From positions 62,001 to 126,000 of the forward strand of contig JAGFNW010000011.1 of the NCBI GenBank assembly GCA_017592665.1: a stretch of 64,000 bases of DNA. The letters are read 5' to 3'. The DNA comes from Streptosporangiaceae bacterium NEAU-GS5 (lineage in GTDB: Bacteria; Actinomycetota; Actinomycetes; Streptosporangiales; Streptosporangiaceae). Both the position numbers and the translations under genes were made by a program. The notes beneath the pieces were generated by a model. That model was given only the letters and a program-made list of their open reading frames with translations. It was not told the DNA's origin and ran no database searches. This document shows positions 1-7,330 of the stretch, one piece after another; position 1 is the stretch's first letter, and each line of letters begins with the position of its first letter.

Positions 1-1004
1 GGGGCTCCGTCGAGTCGGCGGTAATACGGGTGGCCGGAGGTGAGCTCGGCCCGCATCACCGGCCGCCCGGTGAACGCGGACGCGTAGATGCCGGTGATCA
101 GTTCCAGCGCGGGCCGGCCGCTCATCCCCGGGTTCTCCCCTTTCTCGTACGCGTCGAGCAACGCGCCGAGCTGGGCCTCATGCGAGCTTGGCACGTCGTC
201 GGGCGGATTCCAAAGGGGAGACGACGACGTCCAGTCGGCGTTGCGATAGCCGTACAGATGACGCAGTTCGACTGTGGCGTCGGTGAGGTCGAAGCGCAGG
301 TAGCTCTCCTCACGCGGGGAGAGCAGGCTGTTGACGATGGTGGCCATCGCGCCGCCGGCGAAGCGTACGACGGCCATCGACACGTCTTCGGTCTCGATGT
401 CGCGGTCGAGCCGCCCGGCCATGGCCCGGATCTCGGTCCACTCGCCGAGCACGGACAGCAGCAGATCCATCTGGTGGATGCCGTGGCCCATCGTGGGGCC
501 GCCGCCCTCGGTGGTCCAGGAGCCGCGCCACGGCACGTCGAAATACTCCTGCGGGCGATACCAGGCGGTCACGCACATCGCGACCAGCGGCCGCCCGAGC
601 GTGCCATCAGCGACGAGCGAGCGCAGGTGCCGGGCGCCGGAGCCGTAGCGGTGCTGGGAGACGACGGCCAGCTCCGGCCGGTCGACGGCGTCGTATTCGG
701 CCAGTGTGAGCGTGGCGGGCTTCTCGCACCAGACCCACGCCCCGGCGGCCAGGCATTCGGCGATCTGCGGGCCGTGCGCATGCGGCGGGGTGCAGATGTG
801 CACCAGGTCGGGGCGCTCGACGGCGAGCAGATCGGTCAAGGAGGTGTACGCCGCGGGGATGTCGTGGGTGGCGCAGAACGCCTTGACCCGGCTCTCGTCC
901 ACGTCGGCGGCGGCGACGAGGCGAGCCCTTCCGGAGTGGGCGCGGATCGCGGGCACGTGGCAGATTCCTGCGATGCCCCCGGTGCCGACGATCGCGACGC
1001 GCAT
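1..1004 (-). CDS. Gfo/Idh/MocA-family oxidoreductase, C-terminus cut by window edge
   Basis: The protein starts MRVAIVGTGGIAG, a Rossmann nucleotide-binding fold, has CTPPHAH near residue 71 and the family's CEKP motif near residues 93-96, whose lysine is catalytic. It stays open to the left edge, so the stop is missing. The start at 1004 has a strong ribosome site (AGGAAGGAG) about 10 bases upstream. Family members oxidise or epimerise sugars and inositols with NAD(P). It lies downstream of the GH30 gene on the same strand, beyond a large stem-loop, so a role in handling a released sugar is likely but the substrate cannot be read from sequence. Confidence 0.9.
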   Translation of the reverse strand, partial: MRVAIVGTGGIAGICHVPAIRAHSGRARLVAAADVDESRVKAFCATHDIPAAYTSLTDLLAVERPDLVHICTPPHAHGPQIAECLAAGAWVWCEKPATLTLAEYDAVDRPELAVVSQHRYGSGARHLRSLVADGTLGRPLVAMCVTAWYRPQEYFDVPWRGSWTTEGGGPTMGHGIHQMDLLLSVLGEWTEIRAMAGRLDRDIETEDVSMAVVRFAGGAMATIVNSLLSPREESYLRFDLTDATVELRHLYGYRNADWTSSSPLWNPPDDVPSSHEAQLGALLDAYEKGENPGMSGRPALELITGIYASAFTGRPVMRAELTSGHPYYRRLDGA

Positions 1005-1035
1005 CACAAAAACAGCTCCTTCCTGGTCAGCATAA

Positions 1036-1090
1036 GGGGAAGGGCCCGCGGTGGCCACGCTCCCAGGGTCACCACCGCGAACCCTTCCCC
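1036..1090 (-). terminator. Large stem-loop after the GH30 gene
   Basis: Arms 1036-1054 and 1072-1090 pair over 19 positions with only two central mismatches around a 17-base loop. It lies 44 bases past the GH30 stop and about 30 bases before the oxidoreductase start. There is no clear U-tract, so it may terminate transcription or shape the relative amounts of the two parts of one transcript. Confidence 0.6.
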
Positions 1091-1133
1091 AGCCTCGGTC
1101 AGGGACTCTCGCGAGATCCCAACCCCTCGTCGG

Positions 1134-2492
1134 CTACTTGATCACGATTGTCGTGAGGGCCCGCGGCTGGAGCACCACGGTCCGGTGTGTCACCGGGCTC
1201 GGAGTGAGCGAGTTGCCACCGTCGGTCAGGTAGGCGGTGGCGCGCCCGTTCACGCCCTTCCAGGTCACGGCGGCGGTCCCGGTGTTCAGGACCTCGATCA
1301 CTTCGGAGCCGTCGTTGTTGCGGAACGCCGACACCTTCAGTGCCGGGTCGGGTGCGCTCGCCTGGAGACGGACCGCGCCCGGCCGGATGAACCGGCTGTA
1401 GGCGGCCAGCGCCCAGAAGCGCTTGGAGATGTGGAACGTCTGAGCGGGGACGTCGACCTGCATGAGGCCGCGGGTGGCGCCGCGCGACTCGCCGAACCAG
1501 TAGACATAGCCGTTGGCGTTCCCCAGGGTCATCGCGTCATGCACGGCCTGCGCGATGGTCATCCCGTCGTAGCCGCTGCCGTCGTCCCAGTTCTCGTTCC
1601 AGGTGCTGCCGTTGGGGTTCCACTCGGACATCCAGACGTTGCCGCGGGTCGGCTGGGGGCCGTCCACGGGGCTGGCGTACGTGTGGCCGGTGTAGGTGTC
1701 CACGTAATGACGGGCGATCGGGTCGGCCTGGATCGCCGCGGTGTACGCCCTGGCCTCGTTCCACCCGAAGGAGTCGCAGCAGGCGATCTTCAGACCGGTG
1801 CCCCGCGCGATCGGCCCGAGGATCTTGACGAACTCCACGGCCTGGGCGGGGGTGAAGCGCATCGACGCGTACGAGGCGGTGAAGTCGGGCTCGTTGGTGA
1901 ATCCGAGATCGGTGATCCGGATGCCCTCCTGCGCGTAGAACTTGGTCCACTGCACGAGGTAGCGGGCGTAGGCGGCGCGCCAGTCGGCGGTGCAGGTGCT
2001 CCCGGTGATGCCGCAGAGCTGGCCGCCGTTCTCCTGTACGCCGTTGTCCTTCATGTAGCCGGGCGCGCTCCAGGCGTCACCGTAGAAGCGCTTCACCCCG
2101 TAGCTCTTGGCGATCTTGGCCAGCCACACCTGACTGCCGTCGTCATGGTCCCAGACGTACTGCGGCGGAGCGTCCGGGCCGCCCGGGTCGGTGGGCTGGA
2201 TGGACCACATCTGGTCGTACGGCGCGCCCGTGGGGGCGGAGCCGATGCCGAACCGCAGGATGCTGAAGCCGGCCCCGGTCTTCTTGTTGAACCACAGGTC
2301 GGTGATCTGCTGCTGCTGATCCTCCGGGAGCTGGCGGACCAGCTCGGTGCGCCGGAAGGCCTGCGCGATCCCGAATCCGTCGATGTCCTGCAACTTGACG
2401 TGCTCGTTGACAACGACGGGTGGCGGCGGTTCGTGTGTCGCTATTGAGGCGGGATTTGCCAAAAATGTGGCTGCCAAAAATGCTCGTAACAC
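1134..2492 (-). CDS. Secreted GH30-family glycoside hydrolase
   Basis: A GH30 (XynC-like) enzyme of about 452 residues. Catalytic residues are visible: acid/base glutamate in FTNEPD (about E201) and nucleophile in MSEWNPNG (about E290), followed by the C-terminal beta domain typical of the family. I chose the GTG start at 2492 because it follows a GGAGG and begins a hydrophobic stretch (VLRAFLAATFLANPASIA) resembling a short export signal. An ATG at 2570 would put the regulator palindrome at 2500-2512 inside the gene. The context (GH10, GH43, GH5, sugar importer) suggests xylan or a related beta-glycan as substrate. The exact GH30 subfamily is not certain. Confidence 0.85.
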   Translation of the reverse strand: MLRAFLAATFLANPASIATHEPPPPVVVNEHVKLQDIDGFGIAQAFRRTELVRQLPEDQQQQITDLWFNKKTGAGFSILRFGIGSAPTGAPYDQMWSIQPTDPGGPDAPPQYVWDHDDGSQVWLAKIAKSYGVKRFYGDAWSAPGYMKDNGVQENGGQLCGITGSTCTADWRAAYARYLVQWTKFYAQEGIRITDLGFTNEPDFTASYASMRFTPAQAVEFVKILGPIARGTGLKIACCDSFGWNEARAYTAAIQADPIARHYVDTYTGHTYASPVDGPQPTRGNVWMSEWNPNGSTWNENWDDGSGYDGMTIAQAVHDAMTLGNANGYVYWFGESRGATRGLMQVDVPAQTFHISKRFWALAAYSRFIRPGAVRLQASAPDPALKVSAFRNNDGSEVIEVLNTGTAAVTWKGVNGRATAYLTDGGNSLTPSPVTHRTVVLQPRALTTIVIK

Positions 2493-2499
2493 GGCGCCT

Positions 2500-2512
2500 C
2501 CGAAAGTTTCGG
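2500..2512 (-). promoter_or_regulatory. LacI-type operator O1 before GH30
   Basis: Perfect 13-base palindrome, CCGAAACTTTCGG on the minus strand, directly upstream of and touching the GH30 ribosome site. The same motif with one or two changes sits before lacI and the binding-protein gene. Confidence 0.75.
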
Positions 2513-2520
2513 GGATGTGA

Positions 2521-2533
2521 CGATAAGTTTCGA
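2521..2533 (-). promoter_or_regulatory. Degenerate second operator before GH30
   Basis: TCGAAACTTATCG on the minus strand keeps one half-site of O1. Its centre is 21 bp from the centre of O1, the same spacing as between the two operators before the binding-protein gene. Confidence 0.45.
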
Positions 2534-2589
2534 CGCCGGAAACGTAAGGGGTGCTGAGGGGTTTCGTCAACGCACAGTTGGGTTACGAG

Positions 2590-3003
2590 TCAAATGAACC
2601 AACCGTAGAACCAGGTCAGGAAGCCCAGGCCGGCGATCGCCGGCACGATCGCGTAAGCCTTGGCCCACAGGCGGAAGGCGGCCACCGTCGAGAGCGCGGT
2701 AGCGATAACAGCGAGCGCGCCGAGCCAGGGCACCACCACGGGCAGGTCGGTGGTGAGCAGGTCGCCGCCGCCTGAGGCGCTGTAGACGGAGATCGCGGTG
2801 AACGCACCGAACGCGGTGCCGGCCAGCCCGGCCGCGGCCGCCAGCCATCCGCCGCGCCGGATCGTCGCGAGTCCGACGAACAGCTGCGCGACCGAGATGA
2901 TGACGAACAGGGCGAGGGGGGCCAGCAGCACCGGATCTTCGATGGTCCGGTGCGCGAGCGCCTGCGGGAGGCCGGGCTCGATGAGTGGGATGAATCGTCG
3001 CAT
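2590..3003 (-). CDS. Small four-helix membrane protein, function unknown
   Basis: A 137-residue protein with four predicted membrane segments (about residues 27-45, 52-75, 87-108 and 115-135) and no recognisable catalytic motif. It starts MRRFIPLIEPG. It lies between lacI and the GH30 gene on the same strand, with 50 bases to the lacI stop, so it may be read through from lacI. The ribosome site is weak. I do not recognise the family. Confidence 0.6.
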   Translation of the reverse strand: MRRFIPLIEPGLPQALAHRTIEDPVLLAPLALFVIISVAQLFVGLATIRRGGWLAAAAGLAGTAFGAFTAISVYSASGGGDLLTTDLPVVVPWLGALAVIATALSTVAAFRLWAKAYAIVPAIAGLGFLTWFYGWFI

Positions 3004-3053
3004 GGCGGCACGAGCCTAGCCGCCTTAGCCCATTGGCGAATCCGTCCGCGGCG

Positions 3054-4070
3054 TTATATGCGGGGTTGGGCGGTGCTGTCCCGGACCAGAAGATCTGTGG
3101 CGAGCTCGACCCGGCGGGTGTCGGGGGTCTCCGAGCGGCTGATGGCCAGCACCATCCGCGCGGCGAGCGCGGCCATCTCCTGCAGCGGCTGGCGCACGGT
3201 CGTCAGTGGCGGCCACGCGGACCGTGCCAACGGCAGGTCGTCGAAGCCGACCACCGAGAGATCCTCGGGAACCCGCAGCCCGCGTCGCCGCGCCGCCTCG
3301 AAGACGCCGAAGGCCTGCATGTCGCAACCTGCGAAAATGGCGGTCGGAGGCGAGTCGAGCGCGAGCAGTTCGTCGCCGTAGGCGTGCCCGGAGCCGACGA
3401 GGAAGTCGCCGTATTTGATCAGCGCCGGGTCGACCGGGATGCCGGCGGTCTCGAGGGCCGCGCGGTAGCCGTCGACGCGGGCACGGCTGCACAGCATGTC
3501 GGCCGGGCCGCCGATCATGCCGATCCTGTGGTGCCCGAGCTCGAGCAGATGCCGGGTGGCGGCCAGCCCGCCGTTCCAGTTGGTGGCGCCGACCGAGGCG
3601 ACGCCGGGCGGCGGCTCGCCTTCGGGATCGACCACGACGAAGGGGATGGAGCGGGCGGCGAGCTGCCCGTGCTGCCGCGCGGTCAGGCGCGAGCTGACGA
3701 GGATGGCTCCGTCGGTCCGGCGTGCGGCGATCCGCTCCACCCAGTCGCGGCCGGGGCCGGCATGGGTGTGCAACGCGGAGATCACGACGCTCGCCTCGGC
3801 CTCGCGGGCCACGGTCTCGGCGCCCCGGATCAGCTCCATGGCCCACGGACTCTCGATCTCGGCGAACACGAGGTCGACCAGCCCGACCGGGCCGTCGGCC
3901 TGACCGGTCCGGCGCTGGTATCCGTGCTTGTGAAGTAGCCGCTCGACGCGCTGCCGTGTCTCCGACGCCACCTCCGGGCGGCCGTTGATGACCTTGGACA
4001 CCGTGGGGACCGAGACTCCGGCCTCCTCGGCGATCAGTGCGATGGTCACCCGCCTCTTACCTGACGACAT
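3054..4070 (-). CDS. LacI-family transcriptional regulator
   Basis: A 338-residue repressor. The N-terminal helix-turn-helix with hinge is clear (TIALIAEEAGVSVPTVSKVI, about residues 9-28, then the GYQRR end near 55), followed by a periplasmic-binding-protein-like sugar-sensing domain. It is divergent from the sugar importer and very probably represses the importer, the GH30 gene and itself through CGAAAC-type palindromes at 2500, 4085, 4177 and 4198. The start lies 7 bases after a TACACT hexamer with no Shine-Dalgarno, so the message is probably leaderless. The inducer is presumably a xylan- or glucan-derived oligosaccharide. Confidence 0.93.
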   Translation of the reverse strand: MSSGKRRVTIALIAEEAGVSVPTVSKVINGRPEVASETRQRVERLLHKHGYQRRTGQADGPVGLVDLVFAEIESPWAMELIRGAETVAREAEASVVISALHTHAGPGRDWVERIAARRTDGAILVSSRLTARQHGQLAARSIPFVVVDPEGEPPPGVASVGATNWNGGLAATRHLLELGHHRIGMIGGPADMLCSRARVDGYRAALETAGIPVDPALIKYGDFLVGSGHAYGDELLALDSPPTAIFAGCDMQAFGVFEAARRRGLRVPEDLSVVGFDDLPLARSAWPPLTTVRQPLQEMAALAARMVLAISRSETPDTRRVELATDLLVRDSTAQPRI

Positions 4071-4077
4071 GAGCCGG

Positions 4078-4083
4078 AGTGTA
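4078..4083 (-). promoter_or_regulatory. -10 hexamer of lacI, leaderless type
   Basis: TACACT on the minus strand, followed by 7 bases and then the lacI ATG. Transcription should start at or next to the start codon. Operator O2 (4085-4097) lies just upstream, in the -10/-35 spacer. Confidence 0.5.
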
Positions 4084-4084
4084 G

Positions 4085-4097
4085 CCGAAACTTTCAG
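4085..4097 (+). promoter_or_regulatory. LacI-type operator O2, autoregulatory
   Basis: CCGAAACTTTCAG, one mismatch from the perfect palindrome O1. It sits within the presumed lacI promoter, which would give autorepression. Confidence 0.7.
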
Positions 4098-4139
4098 ACC
4101 CGGAAGGGTCGCAGTTTGGGATCGCTCCCAGCACGGCTA

Positions 4140-4169
4140 TTGACGCGTTACGTGCAATTTACCTACTCT
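4140..4169 (+). promoter_or_regulatory. Promoter of the sugar importer operon
   Basis: TTGACG at 4140-4145 and TACTCT at 4164-4169, 18 bases apart, a good sigma-70-type promoter. The predicted start near 4176 abuts operator O3. Confidence 0.6.
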
Positions 4170-4176
4170 CTGGGTC

Positions 4177-4189
4177 ACGAAACATTCGG
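4177..4189 (+). promoter_or_regulatory. LacI-type operator O3
   Basis: ACGAAACATTCGG, a variant of the 13-base palindrome, at the predicted transcription start of the importer operon and 21 bp from O4. Confidence 0.65.
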
Positions 4190-4197
4190 GGATAAGA

Positions 4198-4210
4198 ACG
4201 AAACTTTCAG
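4198..4210 (+). promoter_or_regulatory. LacI-type operator O4
   Basis: ACGAAACTTTCAG, identical to O2 except for its first base. With O3 it forms a pair on the same face of the DNA (21 bp, two turns), in the untranslated leader of the binding-protein gene. Confidence 0.7.
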
Positions 4211-4237
4211 ACTCAACTCTCCCGGAAGGGGAACCCC

Positions 4238-5530
4238 ATGCTGAGTCGGCGAAGTGTCGTAGCGCTCACCGCCTCCGCGCTCCTCCTCGGGGCCTGTGGC
4301 ACAAGCAACGACAACGGGTCCAATTCGAACGCCAGTTCAGGTCCGAAAAAGGTCACCTTCGAGTACTACAACCTATCGACCGCTGAGCCTATGAAGTCCT
4401 TCTGGGCCGACGCCATCAAGGCGTACACAGCCCAGCACCCGAACGTCACGATCAAGAACATATCGATCGAAAACGACCAGTACAAGCCGAAGATCGCCAC
4501 TCTCACGCAGTCGGGCAAGGCGCCTGACCTGTTCGCGACCTGGGGCGGCGGCGTACTGAAGCAGCAGATCGACGCCGGGCTGGTAAAGGACCTGTCGGGC
4601 GATCTGTCCGGCATTATCCCGAATTTCACGACGGCATCTCTCGCCGCCTACCAATTTGACGGGAAGACCTACGGTGTGCCGACCGACATCGGCATGGTGG
4701 GCTTCTGGTACAACAAGAAACTCTTCGAGAAGGCCGGGATCTCGCAGTCCCCGACCACGTGGACCGAGTTCCTTGACGACGTCAAGAAGCTCAAGGCGGC
4801 CGGGATCACCCCGATCGCGCTCGCCGGCAAGGCCAAGTGGCCGGGCCACTACTACTGGGCCTACCTCGCGATGCGGATCGCCGGCCTCGGCGCTCTGCAG
4901 CAGGCGTCGACCACCCACGACTTCACCGGCCCCGACTTCGTCGCCGCCGGTCAGCAGCTGAAGGCGCTGGTCGACCTCGATCCCTTCCAGAAGGGCTTCC
5001 TGAACGCCGACTACTCGACCCCTGACGGCCAGGCCGCCACGATGGGCAAGGGCAAGGCCGCCATGGAGCTCATGGGCCAGTGGGCCCCGAGCGTGGAGAA
5101 GGACTCCGGCGGCGGCATCGGTGGCGACCTCGGATTCTTCACCTTCCCGATGGTCGACGGCGGTAAGGGTTCCCCGACCGACGCGTTCGGCGGCGGCGGC
5201 GGCCTCTCGGTCGGCGCGCAGGCTCCGCCGGAGGTCATCGACTTCGTGAAGTTCGCGCTGAGCGAGGCCGAGCACAGCAAGGCCGTCAAGGTCGGCGGCG
5301 TCCTGCCCGTCCTGAAGGGCGAGGAGAGCGCGGTCACCGACCCGAACACCAAGGTCGTGGCGGAGAACCTGCTGCAGTCCACCGGCTTCCAGCTCTACCT
5401 CGACCAGGCCTACCCGCCGGCCGTCGGGCAGGAGGTCAACGACAGCGTGGCCCAGCTCATAGCAGGCAAGTTCACGCCTGACCAGGTGGCCAAGCAGATC
5501 ACTGACACCGCCAAGAACGAGGCGGAGTAA
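4238..5530 (+). CDS. Sugar ABC transporter substrate-binding lipoprotein
   Basis: A 430-residue extracellular solute-binding protein, family 1 (CUT1 type). The N-terminus has a lipoprotein signal with lipobox LLGAC, so Cys20 should be lipidated and the protein anchored outside the membrane. The body has the two-lobe sugar-binding pattern (for example FATWGGGVL and YGVPTDIGMVGFWYNK). A GGAAGGGG ribosome site precedes the ATG. It is the first gene of an operon with two permeases and a GH5 enzyme, under the LacI operators. By context the ligand is likely a xylo- or gluco-oligosaccharide. Confidence 0.93.
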   Translation: MLSRRSVVALTASALLLGACGTSNDNGSNSNASSGPKKVTFEYYNLSTAEPMKSFWADAIKAYTAQHPNVTIKNISIENDQYKPKIATLTQSGKAPDLFATWGGGVLKQQIDAGLVKDLSGDLSGIIPNFTTASLAAYQFDGKTYGVPTDIGMVGFWYNKKLFEKAGISQSPTTWTEFLDDVKKLKAAGITPIALAGKAKWPGHYYWAYLAMRIAGLGALQQASTTHDFTGPDFVAAGQQLKALVDLDPFQKGFLNADYSTPDGQAATMGKGKAAMELMGQWAPSVEKDSGGGIGGDLGFFTFPMVDGGKGSPTDAFGGGGGLSVGAQAPPEVIDFVKFALSEAEHSKAVKVGGVLPVLKGEESAVTDPNTKVVAENLLQSTGFQLYLDQAYPPAVGQEVNDSVAQLIAGKFTPDQVAKQITDTAKNEAE

Positions 5531-5538
5531 CGGGCATC

Positions 5539-6510
5539 GTGAGGACGATGACAGGGCCGGACACCCGTCCGGCCCTCACCGAAACCCTGAGCAGCCCCCG
5601 CCGGCGTGAGCGCGGGCGGGGCCCGCTCACCGCGTTCGGCTTCCTGCTACCCGCGCTCGTCCTGTTCGTCGTCCTGGTCCTCGGCCCAGTGCTGCTGTCG
5701 GTGTATTTCAGCTTCTACAAGTGGAATGGACTCGGCGGCCTGCCGCAGAACTTCATCGGGTTCGACAACTTCACCCGGCTGTGGAACAGCGACATCTTCC
5801 AGGGAGACCTCCGGCACGGCGGCATCCTGCTCTTGCTCTCCCTGTGTCTGCAGCTGCCGTTCTCGCTGGGTATCGCAGTCTTGCTGAACCAGAAGATCCG
5901 CGGCCGGGCCTTCTACCGGCTGCTGTTCTTCATTCCGTACATCCTGTCCGAAGCGGTGACCGGCGTCCTGTTCACGCTGGTCATGTCGCCGGACATCGGC
6001 CTGGCGAACACGTTGCTGCGCGACCTCGGCCTTCCCGAGTGGACCTGGCTGTCCGAGCCGTCGTCGGTGCTGTTCTCGCTGTTCCTGGTGATCAGCTGGA
6101 AGTACTTCGGCTTCCACACGATCATCTACCTGGCCGGACTGCAGGGCATACCCAAGGAGCTGCAGGAGGCGGCCCGGATCGACGGCGCGGGCAACTGGGA
6201 GGTCTTCCGGCACGTCACGCTGCCGCTGCTGGCCCCGACCATCCGGATCAGCGTCTTCCTGTCGGTCATCGGGTCGATCCAGCTGTTCGACCTGGTGTAC
6301 ATCATGACCGGCGGCGGCCCGGCGCACTCGTCGGAGACCATGGCCGTGAGCATGGTCGACTACGGTGTGCGCCGCACCCAGGTCGGCTACTCCAGCGCGA
6401 TCAGCGTGGTCATGTTCCTGATCAGCCTGCTCTTCGCCCTCGGTTACCAGCGTTTCGTGATGCGGCGTGACCTCGAGGGAGCCACCACCACGACAGGGAA
6501 CCTCCGATGA
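5539..6510 (+). CDS. Sugar ABC transporter permease (MalF type)
   Basis: A 323-residue binding-protein-dependent permease with six predicted membrane helices. The cytoplasmic EAA loop that docks the ATPase is clear (ELQEAARIDGAGNWEVF). The gene begins 8 bases after the binding-protein stop. The start may be GTG 5539 or ATG 5548; neither has an ideal ribosome site. It overlaps the next permease by ATGA. No ATPase gene is present in the locus; in actinomycetes a shared MsiK-type ATPase encoded elsewhere commonly serves such importers. Confidence 0.93.
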   Translation: MRTMTGPDTRPALTETLSSPRRRERGRGPLTAFGFLLPALVLFVVLVLGPVLLSVYFSFYKWNGLGGLPQNFIGFDNFTRLWNSDIFQGDLRHGGILLLLSLCLQLPFSLGIAVLLNQKIRGRAFYRLLFFIPYILSEAVTGVLFTLVMSPDIGLANTLLRDLGLPEWTWLSEPSSVLFSLFLVISWKYFGFHTIIYLAGLQGIPKELQEAARIDGAGNWEVFRHVTLPLLAPTIRISVFLSVIGSIQLFDLVYIMTGGGPAHSSETMAVSMVDYGVRRTQVGYSSAISVVMFLISLLFALGYQRFVMRRDLEGATTTTGNLR

Positions 6511-7328
6511 AAGCCCTCAGAAGGCTGCCGATTCACGTCGTCATCCTGATCGCCGCGGTCTTCGTGCTGCTGCCGTTCATATACGGCATTCTCGGCGGCT
6601 TCAAGGACAACGCGCAGCTGTCGACGAACCCCATCGGCCTGCCCAGCCCGTGGGTGCCGTCGAACTTCACCGACGTGTTCGGCGCCGGCAACTTCTGGCG
6701 CCAGCTGGTCAACAGCACCTACATCGCGATCGTGACCACCGTGCTGCTGGTGGCCCTGGCGGCGCTTGCGGCGTTCGCGTTCGCGCGGCTGAACTTCCGC
6801 GGCCGGGAGTTCTACTACGTGCTGTTCACGATCGGGCTGATGTTCCCGTTCACGGTGGCCGTGCTGCCGCTGTTCGTGCTGCTGCGCACGGTCGGCCTGC
6901 TGGACAACCCGCTGGGCGTGATCCTGCCGCAGGTCGCCTACGGGCTGCCGATCACGGTCATCATCCTGCGGTCCTTCTTCCGCGCGATTCCGCGCGAGGT
7001 GGAGGAGGCGGCCACGATCGACGGCTGCACGGCCTACGGGTTCTTCTGGCGTGTGCTGCTGCCGATGGCCCGGCCGGCCCTGGCCACGGTCACGGTGCTC
7101 GCGGTGGTGGCCAGCTGGAACAACTTCCTGCTGCCGCTGCTGATCTTCACCGATCCGAACCAGATGACCCTCCCGCTCGGCGTGCAGCAGTTCCAGGGGT
7201 TGTACTCCTCGGACTACGCCAAGATCCTCGCTTACGTTACCTGCTCAATGGTCCCCGCCCTGCTGTTCTTCTCGGTCGCCGAGCGCCAGCTCATCAGCGG
7301 CCTAACCGCCGGAGCAACGAAAGGTTGA
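6507..7328 (+). CDS. Sugar ABC transporter permease (MalG type)
   Basis: A 273-residue partner permease with six membrane helices and the EAA loop EVEEAATIDGCTAYGFFWR. It starts inside the stop of the preceding permease (ATGA), so the two are translationally coupled and should form the heterodimeric channel. The GH5 gene follows after 2 bases. Confidence 0.93.
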   Translation: MKALRRLPIHVVILIAAVFVLLPFIYGILGGFKDNAQLSTNPIGLPSPWVPSNFTDVFGAGNFWRQLVNSTYIAIVTTVLLVALAALAAFAFARLNFRGREFYYVLFTIGLMFPFTVAVLPLFVLLRTVGLLDNPLGVILPQVAYGLPITVIILRSFFRAIPREVEEAATIDGCTAYGFFWRVLLPMARPALATVTVLAVVASWNNFLLPLLIFTDPNQMTLPLGVQQFQGLYSSDYAKILAYVTCSMVPALLFFSVAERQLISGLTAGATKG

Positions 7329-7330
7329 CC

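Noticed and set aside
30-2447. Long plus-strand open frame of 805 codons
   Set aside because: It is the complement of the oxidoreductase and GH30 genes; the translation is a low-complexity Gly/Val/Arg string typical of antisense frames in very GC-rich DNA.
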